A stretch of 64,000 bases of DNA, taken from contig NZ_JAXMIH010000006.1 of NCBI RefSeq assembly GCF_034366625.1, positions 62,001-126,000 on the forward strand, written 5' to 3'. The stretch comes from Prosthecobacter sp. GTDB lineage: Bacteria > Verrucomicrobiota > Verrucomicrobiia > Verrucomicrobiales > Verrucomicrobiaceae. The notes beneath the pieces were generated by a model. That model ran no database searches and was not told the DNA's origin. It worked only from the letters and a program-made list of their open reading frames with translations. The first letter of the stretch is position 1. Each line of letters opens with the position of its first letter. Positions 9,101 through 18,300 of this stretch are shown here, in pieces. The translations under genes and the position numbers were made by a program.

Positions 9101-9314
9101 ATGACTCCAACGCGCTGCCGAATTTGCCCTTCGGATTCAATGCCGCGCCTTGCAGTTTCAGGCCGTCCTCTTTTTCAAACGACCAGTGCCCGAGGATGTG
9201 CTTCCCGGTTGCATCATCCTTCGTGTAACCTGTCTCCCAGGTTTCCTGAAGAGCATGTGATGCCCATGGAAAACAAAGAACGCTGAGGAAAAGCAAACGA
9301 GACGGTTGGAACAT
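6147..9314 (-). CDS. Secreted LamG-domain protein with a glycoside-hydrolase-like core
   Basis: 1055 residues with a clear signal peptide (MFQPSRLLFLSVLCFPWASHA). Residues ~40-235 form a LamG/concanavalin-like lectin domain: HWSFEKEDG, SFTLEMWIKA, WQHVAFTYDG and a GLIDEARIC terminal strand. A spacer of Ig-like character follows. Residues ~340-700 look like a TIM-barrel glycosidase region (MPVIMWGAGGGEIPRLKDIGF, conserved WFWTVGDGWNGLH, GIMYHGWQSL). Residues ~780-850 (VLVMPFCDVLTKSVVARIADWQKKGGKIVADEF) resemble the class-I-amidotransferase-like trimerisation domain of GH42 beta-galactosidases. The C-terminus is a beta-sandwich. Likely a secreted polysaccharide-acting enzyme or binding protein. 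The catalytic acids cannot be assigned by eye. Confidence 0.75.
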   Translation of the reverse strand: MFQPSRLLFLSVLCFPWASHALQETWETGYTKDDATGKHILGHWSFEKEDGLKLQGAALNPKGKFGSALESFPGFPVQDKRHAALVEVKAVKGSFTLEMWIKAKAEFKPELRCYLLDKKYVDHTDYQWQIGEADKGGLRRMFVTLGFGAESKVIYSLPFKPETDVWQHVAFTYDGAGEGKFYRNGTAAGGSKLEGYGAVTPGPKGLSIGDRLGSNYGGFPGLIDEARICEGVLSFERVQMQITSTRQVWRRLETAKPVEIVVTNLRRETMTGAKLSVNLGAKDENFIVPDLAAGKSFTAKYVLNTALKAAEYVLRARFEIGDYATEQSTTLQIVARMPPRMPVIMWGAGGGEIPRLKDIGFTHFIGLGADYGTLWQNRAIAPPARPEVIAKNREMLDDALKNGLEVVASLSPSRALESDPKNLRVDRAGKPYARQDIAASTPEFAPFFQVVGMSVAKAYGDHPAFTTALIDTEVRDNNQVSFNAVDVEAYKKFAGADIPAEVSAKWGVDWTKLKDFPADHVIADDHPILKYLRWFWTVGDGWNGLHTSLHKGVKSSGKVWTFFDPAVRQPSISGAGGGVDVISHWTYTYPDPQKIGMCADQLFAMSAASGKNQRVMKMTQLIWYRSQTAPIGSKEPGDVVAWQDHDPEAAYITIAPMHLKEALWTKIARPIQGIMYHGWQSLVQTDSPGGYRFTNPNTAPVLKQLIHDVIEPLGPTLMAIPDERSEVAFLESFTSQMFARRGGYGSNNGWEADVWLALQHAHVQTDILYEETLLKSGLSGRKVLVMPFCDVLTKSVVARIADWQKKGGKIVADEFLCPGLKADFTIQTFKREKKAAEDKTKVLTLAKTLGGFALPQRANCDNPEIIVRTRRFGDALYVFVVNDHREAGSYVGQHGLVMENGLPSKGIVSLKAESANVYELTGTQFIVPKRGEEGVMSWPVELGPCDGKIFMVMPKPLLGIQLTVPENATLGNTAKVSARITTTQEAPTKAVIPVRVDIRDANGTSAEGSGFYAAENGIVELDLSLAPNEDPGTWEIRVKELASGMQAVKWMRVGR

Positions 9315-9367
9315 GGCTCACAGATACGAAGCTGAATGCGGCCTTTGCTCAGCTAACACAGTCACGA

Positions 9368-10408
9368 TCACGCTTTCACCGCCCACCGCAGCTTCGCCGG
9401 ACCCGCACGCGGATTGTCGCGCGTTTCCTGCGATGACGGACGGATGACCTCGTCATTGGCGGCTCTGAAGAGGCCGCTGCGCAGGCCGTCGCGGAAGAGG
9501 TGTTTCACGCGGCGATCTTCGCCGGAATGGAAGGTCAAAATGGCCACGCGGCCGCCAGGGCGCAGGCAGTTCGTCAATTGATGCAGGAAGGTGTCCAAAG
9601 CCGTGAATTCCTCGTTAACGGCGATGCGCAGGGCCTGAAACACGCGGCGCACGGTGGTCTCGCGTTCTTCTTCATCGACGCGGCGTGGCAAGGCATGGCG
9701 CACGGCCTCGGCCAGCGAGCGGGTGGTGGCGTGGTCGGTGCCAGCGAGTGCATCGGCCAGCAAAGCGGCGTGACGTTCGTCGGCGTTTTCTTCGAGAATC
9801 GTCTTCAGTTTCGCTGCGGAGAGCTTGAGCAGCAGGTCACGGGCAGCGACTCCGCGCTGCGGATTCATGCGCATGTCGAGCGGGCCGTCGTGTTTGAAGC
9901 TGAATCCGCGGGCGGGATTGTCGAACTGCATTGAGGAGCAGCCGAGATCGGCCAGCAGCAAGTCCACGCCATCGCTCCAGTCCAATTCAGCGAGCGCACG
10001 CGGCAATCCGGCGAAGTTCATGCGTTTCACGACGAGCGCAGACTCCTCGCAGCCGTCGGCTCGCAGCCGTGCCTCGGTGCGCACGATCTCGATCGGGTCT
10101 TGATCGAGCGCGAGCAGCGTTCCGCCTGGCTGCACGGCTTTCAGCAACGCACTGGCGTGTCCGCCGTAGCCGAGCGTGCAGTCCACGGCGCGTTCGCCGG
10201 GCTGCGGGGCGAGAATATGCATGATTTCGTTCAAGAGGATCGGCACATGCTGACCGGCGGGCGTTTTGCCAGAGGCACGCACCTTGGCGATGGTCTCGGC
10301 GTAGCGCTCGGGGTTCAGCTCCTTGTATTTGTCCTCGAAACGACGCGGATTCTTGCCCGAGTAGCGCGGACGACGGCGATGCGGTGTTGGAACCTCGGCT
10401 TCGCTCAC
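9368..10408 (-). CDS. rsmH: 16S rRNA (cytosine(1402)-N(4))-methyltransferase RsmH
   Basis: 346 residues, slightly longer than the usual ~310 because of a basic N-terminal extension (HRRRPRYSGKNPRRFEDK). Family signatures are unmistakable: HVPILLNEIMHIL, the SAM loop DCTLGYGGHASALL, LALDQDP, ADLGCSSMQFDNPARGFSF and DGPLDMRM, then an RRVFQALRIAVNEE helix and LTFHSGEDRRVKHLF near the end. It methylates N4 of C1402 in the ribosomal P site. The gene is not next to mraZ/fts genes in this window, unlike the classical dcw cluster. The start overlaps the MazG-like stop by 4 bp, so the two are probably translationally coupled. Confidence 0.95.
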   Translation of the reverse strand: MSEAEVPTPHRRRPRYSGKNPRRFEDKYKELNPERYAETIAKVRASGKTPAGQHVPILLNEIMHILAPQPGERAVDCTLGYGGHASALLKAVQPGGTLLALDQDPIEIVRTEARLRADGCEESALVVKRMNFAGLPRALAELDWSDGVDLLLADLGCSSMQFDNPARGFSFKHDGPLDMRMNPQRGVAARDLLLKLSAAKLKTILEENADERHAALLADALAGTDHATTRSLAEAVRHALPRRVDEEERETTVRRVFQALRIAVNEEFTALDTFLHQLTNCLRPGGRVAILTFHSGEDRRVKHLFRDGLRSGLFRAANDEVIRPSSQETRDNPRAGPAKLRWAVKA

Positions 10409-10749
10409 AACTCGTTGTATTTGGCGTTGGAACCGCGTGCTTTCGACACGGGATAGCGCGTTTCATTGCGCTCCACCTTGTCGAGCATCGCCTGACCGAG
10501 ATCGACACCGAGGTTGTGAGCGAGTTCGAAGAGCAGAATGCCCACATCGGCCATTTCATCCTTCAGTTCCGGCATCTTGTCCTTCACGCGCTGCTCGATC
10601 TGGTCCGGCTGCTGCCAGACGAAGTGCTGCAGCAGCTCCCCCGCCTCGGCGGTGATGGCGATGGCGAGCTCCTTGGGGCTGTGAAACTGCATCCAGTCCC
10701 GGGCGTCGCGAAACGCGCAGATGCGCGCGGTGATTTGTTCGATGCTCAT
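10405..10749 (-). CDS. MazG-like nucleotide pyrophosphohydrolase (dCTPase/RS21-C6 type)
   Basis: 114 residues, one all-alpha MazG domain. The metal-binding Glu/Asp residues are in ITAEAGELLQHFVW and ELKDEMADVGILLFEL; the downstream KVERNETRYPVSKARG tail matches the K-x3-N-x2-RYP signature of dCTPase-like NTP pyrophosphatases. It would hydrolyse (d)NTPs to NMP and pyrophosphate, a house-cleaning role. First gene of a two-gene operon with rsmH (4-bp overlap). Divergent from the cytochrome gene across a 112-bp gap. Confidence 0.85.
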   Translation of the reverse strand: MSIEQITARICAFRDARDWMQFHSPKELAIAITAEAGELLQHFVWQQPDQIEQRVKDKMPELKDEMADVGILLFELAHNLGVDLGQAMLDKVERNETRYPVSKARGSNAKYNEL

Positions 10750-10861
10750 GGGTGCATGATGCGACGCGCACCCGCAGGAGCAACCGCGAAGGCGACAAGA
10801 TGCGCACAGTTAGTCACAAGGGAAGGATTGACGCGCAGGAGCGTATCAAGGATGCTTCACC

Positions 10862-11272
10862 ATGAATATGAAACACATCACCGCTCTCGCCGCCTGCCTT
10901 TCTCTCACCACCGCCCTGCATGCCGCCGAGGATCCACCGGTGGACTTCGTGAAGCAGATCAAGCCGATCCTGGCCGACCGCTGCGTCGAGTGCCACAACT
11001 CAGAGACGCTTCTCGGTGAGCTCAATCTGCAAAATCGCGAACTCGCCTTTCGCAAACGCAAGCCAGGGCCGGCCATCGTTCCCGGAGAACCGGAAAAGAG
11101 CATGCTCTACCTCGCGCTCACGCTGCCGCCGAAGGACAAGAAGGCCATGCCCGCCACAGGCCACCGCATTCCGAAAGACGAGGTGAACACCATCCGCCAA
11201 TGGATCAAGGAAGGTGCCAAATGGCCGGAAGGCAAAGACGGTGCCGTGGCGGCGCAGCGCAAGAAGTCATAA
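10862..11272 (+). CDS. Secreted planctomycete-type cytochrome c domain protein
   Basis: 136 residues: signal peptide (MNMKHITALAACLSLTTALHAAE) then one PSCyt1-like domain. The heme-binding motif is CVECH (CxxCH) in ILADRCVECHNSE; the family-typical VDFVKQIKPIL precedes it and PGEPEKSMLYLALTLP plus IRQWIKEGAKWPEG follow. In this phylum the domain is usually fused to or beside DUF1549/DUF1553 or WD40 proteins; here it stands alone. Probably a periplasmic c-type cytochrome whose partner is unknown. The downstream GH10-like gene begins 127 bp later and need not be co-transcribed. Confidence 0.85.
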   Translation: MNMKHITALAACLSLTTALHAAEDPPVDFVKQIKPILADRCVECHNSETLLGELNLQNRELAFRKRKPGPAIVPGEPEKSMLYLALTLPPKDKKAMPATGHRIPKDEVNTIRQWIKEGAKWPEGKDGAVAAQRKKS

Positions 11273-11399
11273 AACGACGCACGGCGCTGCGGCGGATGTC
11301 ATTCTGTGGGATTTCGCATCGCGATAATCCCTTGAGCAATTCGATGGCTGTCGGGGCTTGTAACTCGTTAGAGAGGCGGGAGGATGTGTGTCCGCAGCC

Positions 11400-13130
11400 A
11401 TGAAACACCCCGGTCTTCTTTCTCTCTTCTTTTTCGCGACGCTAGGCCAACTGTCAGCCGTCGAGATTCCACCGGGTGGCAGCGATGTGCGTGGAGAGGC
11501 GGCATTGCAGGCGAACTCGTCCCCTGAAGCTGGAAAGGTGGAGTCGCTCGCGATTGGGAAACGCATCACCATCACCAAGCCGGATTCGGCCAAGGCTTAC
11601 TCAGCGCAGTTCACGGCTCCGATTTCCACCGGCATCGCGAAAAACGAGCGCGTGCTGGCGATCATCAAGGCGCGGGTAGTTGGCAGCACGGAGTCCGGGG
11701 AGGTGTTGGCAAAATTGCAGCTTCGTGGCGCGCCCTACACCGCGTTTGGCGACGCCATCGGTGTCGGCATCCAGCGCGAGTGGACGGAGCAGCCCGTGGT
11801 GTTCATCACCGATGACGTGGTGCCAGCGGACAAGGCCGCCGTGGTGCTCCTGTGCGGGCAGAAGGAGCAGAGCATCGAGGTGGAGAGCGTCCGCGTGCTG
11901 AAGTATCCGGCCACGACGGATGTGAGCAGCCTCCCGCGAGCCAAGCTGGTCAAACGCAGCTATGCAGGCCGCGAACCGGATGCGCCGTGGCGCAAGGCGG
12001 CGCTGGAACGCATCGAGCAGCATCGGAAGGCGGATCTGTCGATGATCGTGAAGGGCGAAGATGGCAAGCCGCTGGCGGGGACGGAGGTAAAGCTCTCGTT
12101 GCGCCGCCATGCCTTCGGATTTGGCTCTGCGGTAGTGGCGAAACGCTTCAGCGGCGAAAGTGAAGATGACCGGCGCTACCGCGAGATCGTGGACAAGCTC
12201 TTCAGCATCGTGGTTTTTGAGAATGACCTGAAGGATGGCAATTGGTCGCCGGATTTTGATGCCGCGCGCAAATCGAGCCGTAACGCGGAGCTGGACAAGG
12301 CCTTCGCCTGGTTCGCCGAGCGGCACATCGACGTGCGAGGTCATTACCTCATGCAGGTGGCCACGCCGTTCAATCTGCACGGCATCAAGGACAACGCGGT
12401 AATTCGCGAGCGCACGCTCGACAGTGTGCGAGAGCGCCTGGCCTTTGTGAAGGATCGCGTCGTCGAGTGGGACGTGATCAATCATCCCATCGCCTGGGAT
12501 GGCGCGGACATGCTGAACAAGCGCCCCGGCCTGGAAAAGCTCGACCGCGAGGTCTTCACGCTGGCAAGATCGCTCACGAAGCTGCCTTTCTTCATCAATG
12601 AGGATCAGGTCTTCCGACCAGGGCCGCAGCATGACGACACTTTTGCCTACATCGAGGCGCTGAACGCCGACGGCTTCACGGTCGCGGGTCTCGGCAACCA
12701 GGCGCACTTCCATGAGAGCTACCTGCCGTCCCCGGAGCATCTGCTGGCGGTGACGGATCGTTTCGCGAGGATCGTGCCGCATCAGTCCATCACGGAATAC
12801 GACATCGTGACCACCGAGGACGAGGAACTGGCGGCGGACTACACGCGTGATGTGCTCATCGCCGTCTTCAGCCATCCGGCTTACACGAGTTTTCTTCTCT
12901 GGGGCTTCTGGGAAGGCTCGCACTGGATACCAGAGGCGGCCTCATGGAACAAGGACTGGAGCATCCGCAAGCGTGGTGAGGTGCTGGAGGAATGGATCGG
13001 TCGAAAATGGCGCACCGAGGTGACATTGATGACCGACGCGAACGGCATGGTGAAATGGCGCGGCTTCCCCGGCTGGTATGAGGTGCATGCGGCGGGCCAA
13101 AAGCCGGTCGTTTTGAAACCACAGTGGTGA
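11400..13130 (+). CDS. Secreted GH10-like protein with an altered catalytic acid/base site
   Basis: 576 residues from ATG 11400, which begins a good signal peptide (MKHPGLLSLFFFATLGQLSA); the frame also opens at GTG 11388. Residues ~25-170 are a beta-sandwich, possibly carbohydrate binding. Residues ~230-570 follow the GH10 endo-xylanase barrel: FENDLKDGNW (ExN/MK region), DVRGHYLM, VVEWDVINHPIAWD, AGLGNQAHFH, SITEYDI and LLWGFWEGSHW. The nucleophile Glu466 in ITEYD is present, but the position of the acid/base Glu (normally WDVVNE) is His362. Classical retaining xylanase activity is therefore doubtful; it may use other chemistry or only bind glycan. Secreted, by its signal peptide. Confidence 0.8.
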   Translation: MKHPGLLSLFFFATLGQLSAVEIPPGGSDVRGEAALQANSSPEAGKVESLAIGKRITITKPDSAKAYSAQFTAPISTGIAKNERVLAIIKARVVGSTESGEVLAKLQLRGAPYTAFGDAIGVGIQREWTEQPVVFITDDVVPADKAAVVLLCGQKEQSIEVESVRVLKYPATTDVSSLPRAKLVKRSYAGREPDAPWRKAALERIEQHRKADLSMIVKGEDGKPLAGTEVKLSLRRHAFGFGSAVVAKRFSGESEDDRRYREIVDKLFSIVVFENDLKDGNWSPDFDAARKSSRNAELDKAFAWFAERHIDVRGHYLMQVATPFNLHGIKDNAVIRERTLDSVRERLAFVKDRVVEWDVINHPIAWDGADMLNKRPGLEKLDREVFTLARSLTKLPFFINEDQVFRPGPQHDDTFAYIEALNADGFTVAGLGNQAHFHESYLPSPEHLLAVTDRFARIVPHQSITEYDIVTTEDEELAADYTRDVLIAVFSHPAYTSFLLWGFWEGSHWIPEAASWNKDWSIRKRGEVLEEWIGRKWRTEVTLMTDANGMVKWRGFPGWYEVHAAGQKPVVLKPQW

Positions 13131-13179
13131 GGAAACCCCGAAACCACATCCGACAATCAAAGTTGAAGCAAGGAACACC

Positions 13180-13959
13180 ATGAACACGACCTTCTTCCAC
13201 ATTCCGCAAAGCCGCCGCGCCCTTCTCCGCAGCCTGCTTCTCACCACTGGCGGCATCATCACGAGCGATCTTTACGCCGAGGCGCTCGCACTCACGCCGC
13301 GTGCGACGGAGGGGCCGTATTATCCCGACCATCTACCGCTGGATCAGGACAACGATTTAACGCAGATCATCGGCGGCAAAGCGCCCGCAGGCGGCATCGT
13401 GACGGAGTTTGGCGGGCGTTTGCTGAATGCGGATGGCAAGCCGCTTTCCAATCACGTCATCGAACTCTGGCAGGCAGACACGAACGGCTGCTACATCCAC
13501 AGCCGTGGCACGCAGAAGGGCAAGGAGCGCGATCCACAGTTTCAGGGCTTTGGCAAGATCACCACGAACGCGAAGGGCGAGTACCGCTTCCGCACGATCA
13601 AACCCGGCCTCTACACGGGCCGCACGATTCACTGGCACATCGCGGTGAAACAAGGCGACAAGCGCATGCTGACCACCCAGTTGTTCATCGCCGGTGTGCC
13701 GCAGAATGACCGCGATGGCATCCTGCGTGGCATGGGCACCGATGCGCAGCGCCTTTCGGTGATTCGTGAGTTCAAACCGGTCAGCAAGGAGAGCCAGGAA
13801 CTCGTCGGCACTTGGGACATCGTGCTCGGCAAGACTCCGGAGGAGCCGGAGCAGCGCCGTGGAGGTCCGGGACCACCGCCGCCTCGTGGTCGCCGTGACA
13901 GCGCGTCTGTGGGCGATCAAGACATCAAAGACCTACTGTTTGGGCCTGCGCCGTTTTGA
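13180..13959 (+). CDS. Intradiol ring-cleavage dioxygenase (protocatechuate 3,4-dioxygenase-like)
   Basis: 259 residues. The N-terminus carries a Tat-like signal (QSRRALLRSLLLTTGG). The iron ligands of the family can be placed: Tyr105 (NGCYIHS), Tyr145 (IKPGLY), His151 and His153 (TIHWHIAV), with the conserved Arg148. GPYYP near residue 45 and GGRLLNADGKPLSNHVIELWQAD are family landmarks. A single subunit with an exported signal differs from cytoplasmic pcaGH and matches the secreted intradiol-dioxygenase-like proteins common in this phylum, which may act on aromatic groups of plant polymers. The tail is Pro/Arg/Gly rich (GGPGPPPPRGRR). It follows the GH10-like gene by 49 bp and has an AAGCAAGGAA-type ribosome site. 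Confidence 0.85.
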   Translation: MNTTFFHIPQSRRALLRSLLLTTGGIITSDLYAEALALTPRATEGPYYPDHLPLDQDNDLTQIIGGKAPAGGIVTEFGGRLLNADGKPLSNHVIELWQADTNGCYIHSRGTQKGKERDPQFQGFGKITTNAKGEYRFRTIKPGLYTGRTIHWHIAVKQGDKRMLTTQLFIAGVPQNDRDGILRGMGTDAQRLSVIREFKPVSKESQELVGTWDIVLGKTPEEPEQRRGGPGPPPPRGRRDSASVGDQDIKDLLFGPAPF

Positions 13960-13987
13960 TCTGAGTTTTTAGCCGGTCACTCCAGAG

Positions 13988-14001
13988 CCGCCTAAAGGCG
14001 G
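13988..14001. repeat. Single REP-like or terminator hairpin
   Basis: CCGCC-TAAA-GGCGG lies in the 62-bp gap between the convergent dioxygenase and SpoU-methyltransferase genes. It forms a 5-bp GC stem with a tetraloop and is followed by GGACTACAATACTC. There is no T-run on either strand, so it looks more like a dispersed REP-type hairpin than a canonical terminator, though it may stabilise both 3' ends. Confidence 0.45.
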
Positions 14002-14021
14002 GACTACAATACTCAGAGGCT

Positions 14022-14591
14022 TCACTTCTTCGGCTGTCGCTGGCGCACGCACTCAAACAAGCACACGCCGGTGGCGACGGAGACGTTGAGACATTCGACT
14101 TTGCCTGCCATGGGGATCTTAACGAGGAAGTCGCAGTGCTCCCCGGTGAGGCGGCGCATGCCGGGGCCTTCCGCGCCCATGACGATGCCGATGCCGCCTT
14201 TGAGGTCGATGTCGTAGAGGCTCTGCGTGGCTTCATCGCCTGTGCCGACGAGCCAGATGCCGAGTTCCTTGAGCTTGTCCATCGCGCGGACGAGATTGGT
14301 CACGCGGATGAGCGGGATGTTCTCCGCCCCGCCGCAGGCCACGCGCACGACGGTTTCACTGATCGGCGCGGATTTGTCCTTCGGCATGATGACAGCACAG
14401 ACACCGGCCGCGTCAGCGGTGCGCAGGCAGGCACCGAGATTATGCGGGTCCTGCACGCAGTCGAGAATGAGCACCAGCGGACTTTCCTTGCCTTCGAGCA
14501 ACGTGGCGATGTCGCCCTCCTCATAGATGCGCACCTTGTTGTCGGAGCTGGAGTGGCGGTTCTGACGGGCGATGGGTTGTTGGGGACGCAT
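14022..14591 (-). CDS. SpoU/TrmH-family RNA 2'-O-methyltransferase (RlmB-like)
   Basis: 189 residues: the SPOUT catalytic domain without a full N-terminal substrate-binding domain. Motif 1 is [26 protein letters not shown] (Asn, Arg), motif 2 [14 protein letters not shown] and motif 3 [23 protein letters not shown], which form the trefoil-knot SAM site. RlmB methylates G2251 of 23S rRNA; related TrmH enzymes act on tRNA G18. The short N-terminus ([18 protein letters not shown]) makes the exact target uncertain. It is divergent from the SanA-like gene across ~93 bp. Confidence 0.85.
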   Translation of the reverse strand: MRPQQPIARQNRHSSSDNKVRIYEEGDIATLLEGKESPLVLILDCVQDPHNLGACLRTADAAGVCAVIMPKDKSAPISETVVRVACGGAENIPLIRVTNLVRAMDKLKELGIWLVGTGDEATQSLYDIDLKGGIGIVMGAEGPGMRRLTGEHCDFLVKIPMAGKVECLNVSVATGVCLFECVRQRQPKK

Positions 14592-14684
14592 GAGATTCAG
14601 TGGATAGTGGGCCGTGAATGGGATTTGGCAAAATGATAGAAGCGCGGGCTTGAAGGCTGTGTGAAGTGACGGGAGGAGTTTGAG

Positions 14685-15338
14685 ATGAAGGCATCTCTCA
14701 AGCGTTGGTGGTCGCGAATCGCCGTTTTGGCGGCGCTGGGTGTCGCATTCGTGTTTGGGTGCGAGTGGTGGGTCGCGAGAACGGCGAAAGGGAGCTGTTT
14801 CGATGACATGAAAGCGGTGCCAGAGGCTCCGGTGGCGGTTGTTTTGGGCACTTCACCGCGCTTGGCCGATGGAAGGGCCAATTTGTTCTTCCTCCCGCGC
14901 ATGGAAGCGGCTGCCGCGTTGTTCAAGGCGGGCAAGGTGAAGGCGTTGATCGTCAGCGGAGACAATGGCACGCGGGGTTACGATGAACCGACGGAGATGA
15001 AGCGCGTGCTGGTGCAGATGGGCGTGCCTGAGTCGCGGATTGTGTGTGATTACGCAGGTTTCCGCACTCTGGACTCGGTGGTGCGGGCCAAGGAAGTGTT
15101 CGGGCAGCAGCGGCTGATTTTTGTTTCACAGGGATTTCATAATGCGCGGGCGATCTATCTGGCTCGGGCATTTGAGATCGAAGCGTGGGGCTTGAACGCG
15201 AAGGCCGTGCCGGTGACACTGTCGGTGAAGACGTTCCTACGCGAGAAACTGGCCTGCGTGAAGGCGGTGCTGGATGTGAACGTGCTCGGCACACGGCCGA
15301 AGTTTCTCGGCGAGAAGGTCGCGGTGCCGGTGGAGTGA
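14685..15338 (+). CDS. SanA/YdcF-family (DUF218) membrane-anchored protein
   Basis: 217 residues. An N-terminal membrane anchor (~11-25, [15 protein letters not shown]) precedes the DUF218 domain: [49 protein letters not shown] and [19 protein letters not shown]. This matches the vancomycin-resistance protein SanA branch, which in enterobacteria supports envelope barrier function at high temperature; the biochemical activity is unresolved. The stop lies 1 bp from the convergent dnaE stop. Confidence 0.85.
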   Translation: MKASLKRWWSRIAVLAALGVAFVFGCEWWVARTAKGSCFDDMKAVPEAPVAVVLGTSPRLADGRANLFFLPRMEAAAALFKAGKVKALIVSGDNGTRGYDEPTEMKRVLVQMGVPESRIVCDYAGFRTLDSVVRAKEVFGQQRLIFVSQGFHNARAIYLARAFEIEAWGLNAKAVPVTLSVKTFLREKLACVKAVLDVNVLGTRPKFLGEKVAVPVE

Positions 15339-15339
15339 C

Positions 15340-18300
15340 CTACAACCAAACTGTTAGCGCACGGCGCAGATCAGGGCTGGGGGTGACACGCAGTTCCTCG
15401 CCCACTTCCAAACGGGCCTTGTGGCCGTTTTGACTGATCTCGAGGAAGACGGGAAGAGTGCCGGGGAATTGAGAGAGAACCTCGTGGATGCGTTCGAGAT
15501 CGGTCTCATCGTGCTGGCGGGTGTTAAGGCGCAGGACAATCGGTTTGGGCGGCGCGGGCGGCTTCGGTGGCGCGGGCAGCGACGGATCGGGATCGTTCGC
15601 GTTGCGGGGTTTGGCGGCTTTGGGCTTGAGCGGCTTTGCGTCGTTGCAGGTGACGCGATTGCCGTCGGTCTTTTGATCCTTGCTGACACGAATGCGGAAG
15701 GCCATCACGGCACCATCGGCGAGCACGTCCTTGAGCTTCTCGTAGTCGTCGCTCCAGCACATCATCTCCTGCACGCCGGTGAAGTCTTCCACTTTGAAGG
15801 TGGCAAAGGCCCGGTTGTCCTTTTTCGAGTAGCGCACCTCAAGCTGGCTCAAAATGCCGGCGATGGTGTGGGTACTGGCTTTTTCCTTCGTGTCGATCTC
15901 CTCAATGGCGGCGATCTTGGTGAGCTTCACCGAGTCGAAATGGCCGCGGTAGCTGTCGAGCGGATGGCCGCTGACATAGAAGCCGAGCAGTTCTTTTTCA
16001 AAGGCGAGCACCTCGTCCGTGCTCCACACAATGGAAGGCGTCTCAAGTTCGTTTTTCTTCGATTTGGGCTTCGCCAGATCGAAATCATCGAAGAGACCGC
16101 CTTGTCCGGATTTTTTGTCCTTCTGCATCGACGCGGCGGAGGCCAGCACCTGCTCCAATTTGGCAAACATGACGGCGCGCAGCTCGCCGGTGAAGTCGAA
16201 GGCTCCCGATTTCACAAGCGCTTCCATGAGCTTCTTGTTCACAGCGCGGTTGTCGAGTCGCGCGGCGAAGTCTTCGAGACTGGTGAAGGGGCCGTTTTTG
16301 GTTCGCTCCTCGATGGCGGCCTCCATGGCGCCTTCACCAACGTTTTTGATGGCGCTGAGACCATAGCGGATGGCGTTGGGATTTTCCTCCTCGGTCTCGA
16401 AGCGTTCGGGCGCGAACTTGAGCGCGGATTTGTTGATGTCGGGCGGCAACACCTTGATGCCCATCTCAAAGCACTCGCTGACGAAGTTCGCTATCTTGTC
16501 GGGATTGCTGATTTCGTAGCTCAGCACCGCCGCCATGAACTCGACGGGGTAGTTCGCCTTCAAGTAGGCCGTGCGATACGTCACGATGCCGTAGGCAGCG
16601 GAGTGCGACTTGTTGAAGCCGTATTGCGCGAATTTTTCGAGCAAGTCGAAGACGGCGTTGGCCTGCTTGTCAGAGATGTTGTTCGTCTTGAGGCAGCCTT
16701 CGACGAAGATGAGGCGCTGGCGGGCCATTTCGGCGGCGTCCTTCTTGCCCATGGCACGACGGAGCAAGTCCGCTTGTCCGAGCGAAAAGCCAGCGAGCAC
16801 GTTGGCGGCCTGCATGACCTGCTCCTGATAAACCAGGATGCCGTAGGTCTCCTTGGCGATCTTTTCGAGCAGCGGATGCGGATACTCGACCTTCTCCTCG
16901 CCCTTTTTGCGTTTGATGTAGTCCGGAATGAACTGCATCGGGCCCGGGCGATACAGTGCGAGGATAGCGATGATTTCCTCGATGGTATCCGGGCCGAGCT
17001 GCTTGCAGGTGTTGACCATGCCACCAGATTCCATCTGGAACACGGCGACCGTTTCGCCGCGTTTGATGAGATCGAAGGTCTTGGTGTCTTCGAGAGGCAC
17101 ATCGGCCACTTTGAAGCCGGGAACGCGCTTGTTGATCCAATACTCGGCCTCGTGGATCACCGTCAGCGTTTTGAGGCCGAGGAAGTCCATCTTGAGCATG
17201 CCGAGCTCGGTGAGCGGCTTCATCGCGTATTGCGAGAGGATGGCGTCTTCCTTGTCCCGCGTGAGGGCGATGAAGTTGTCCAGTCTGCGGTCGCCAATGA
17301 CGACGCCGGCGGCGTGAACACCGACACCGCGTGTGAGACCTTCGAGGAAGGTGGCGTGCCGCCAAAGCTCCTGCGCGTTGGTGTCGGCTTCGAGCTTCGC
17401 GGCGAGTTCGGGGTTTTTCTTCACCGATTCCTCCAGGTCGATGTTCAGCTCGTTCGGGATCATCTTTGACAGCGTATCGCTGTCGCCGTAGCTCCAGCCG
17501 AGCACGCGACCCACGTCGCGGATGACCGATTTGGCACCCATCGTGCCGAAGGTGATGATGTGGCAGACGCTGAGATCGCCGTACTTCTCGCGAACGTATT
17601 GGATGACTTCCGGGCGGCGTGTCTGGCAGAAGTCGATATCGATGTCGGGCGGGCTGACACGCTCGGGATTGAGGAATCGCTCGAACACCAGTTCGAAGCG
17701 CAACGGGTCAATGTCAGTGATGGCGAGGCAGAAGGCGACGAGCGATCCGGCGGCGGAACCGCGGCCCGGGCCGACGGGAATGTCGTGCTCGCGCGCCCAG
17801 TTGATGAAGTCCCAGACGATGAGGAAGTAGCTGGTGAAGTTTTTTTCCTTCAACAAGGCGAGTTCGACCTCCATGCGCTCGTGCAGCACCTCGTCATTGA
17901 GCGCACGATCACGGCCATAGCGGCGCTCCAGGCCTTCCATCGTGAGCTTGCGCAGGTATTCATTGCGATCGCCGCCGTCAGGCATCGGATACTGCGGGTA
18001 GCGTTCGATGGAGGTGGAATCGAGATGGATCTTGAGATCGCAGCGCTCGGCGATCTCCAGCGTGGCGTCGCAGGCCTCGGGCACCTCGGAAAAAAGCGCG
18101 CGCATTTCCTCGGCAGTCTTGAAATAGACCTCCGGGGAGTAGGTCATGCGGTTCTGATCGTAGATGCTCGCACCGGTGCCGATGCAGATCATGATGTCGT
18201 GGGACTCGTGATCGTTGCGGTTCAAAAAATGGACGTCGTTGGTGGCGACGGTTTTGAGGCCGTACTGCTTTCCCCACTCGACCATCTGCCGGGCGCTTTT

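Noticed and set aside
15421..17469. 682-codon open frame on the plus strand opposite dnaE
   Set aside because: GC-rich antisense shadow of a certain gene; composition is Glu/Gly/Val-skewed without motifs.
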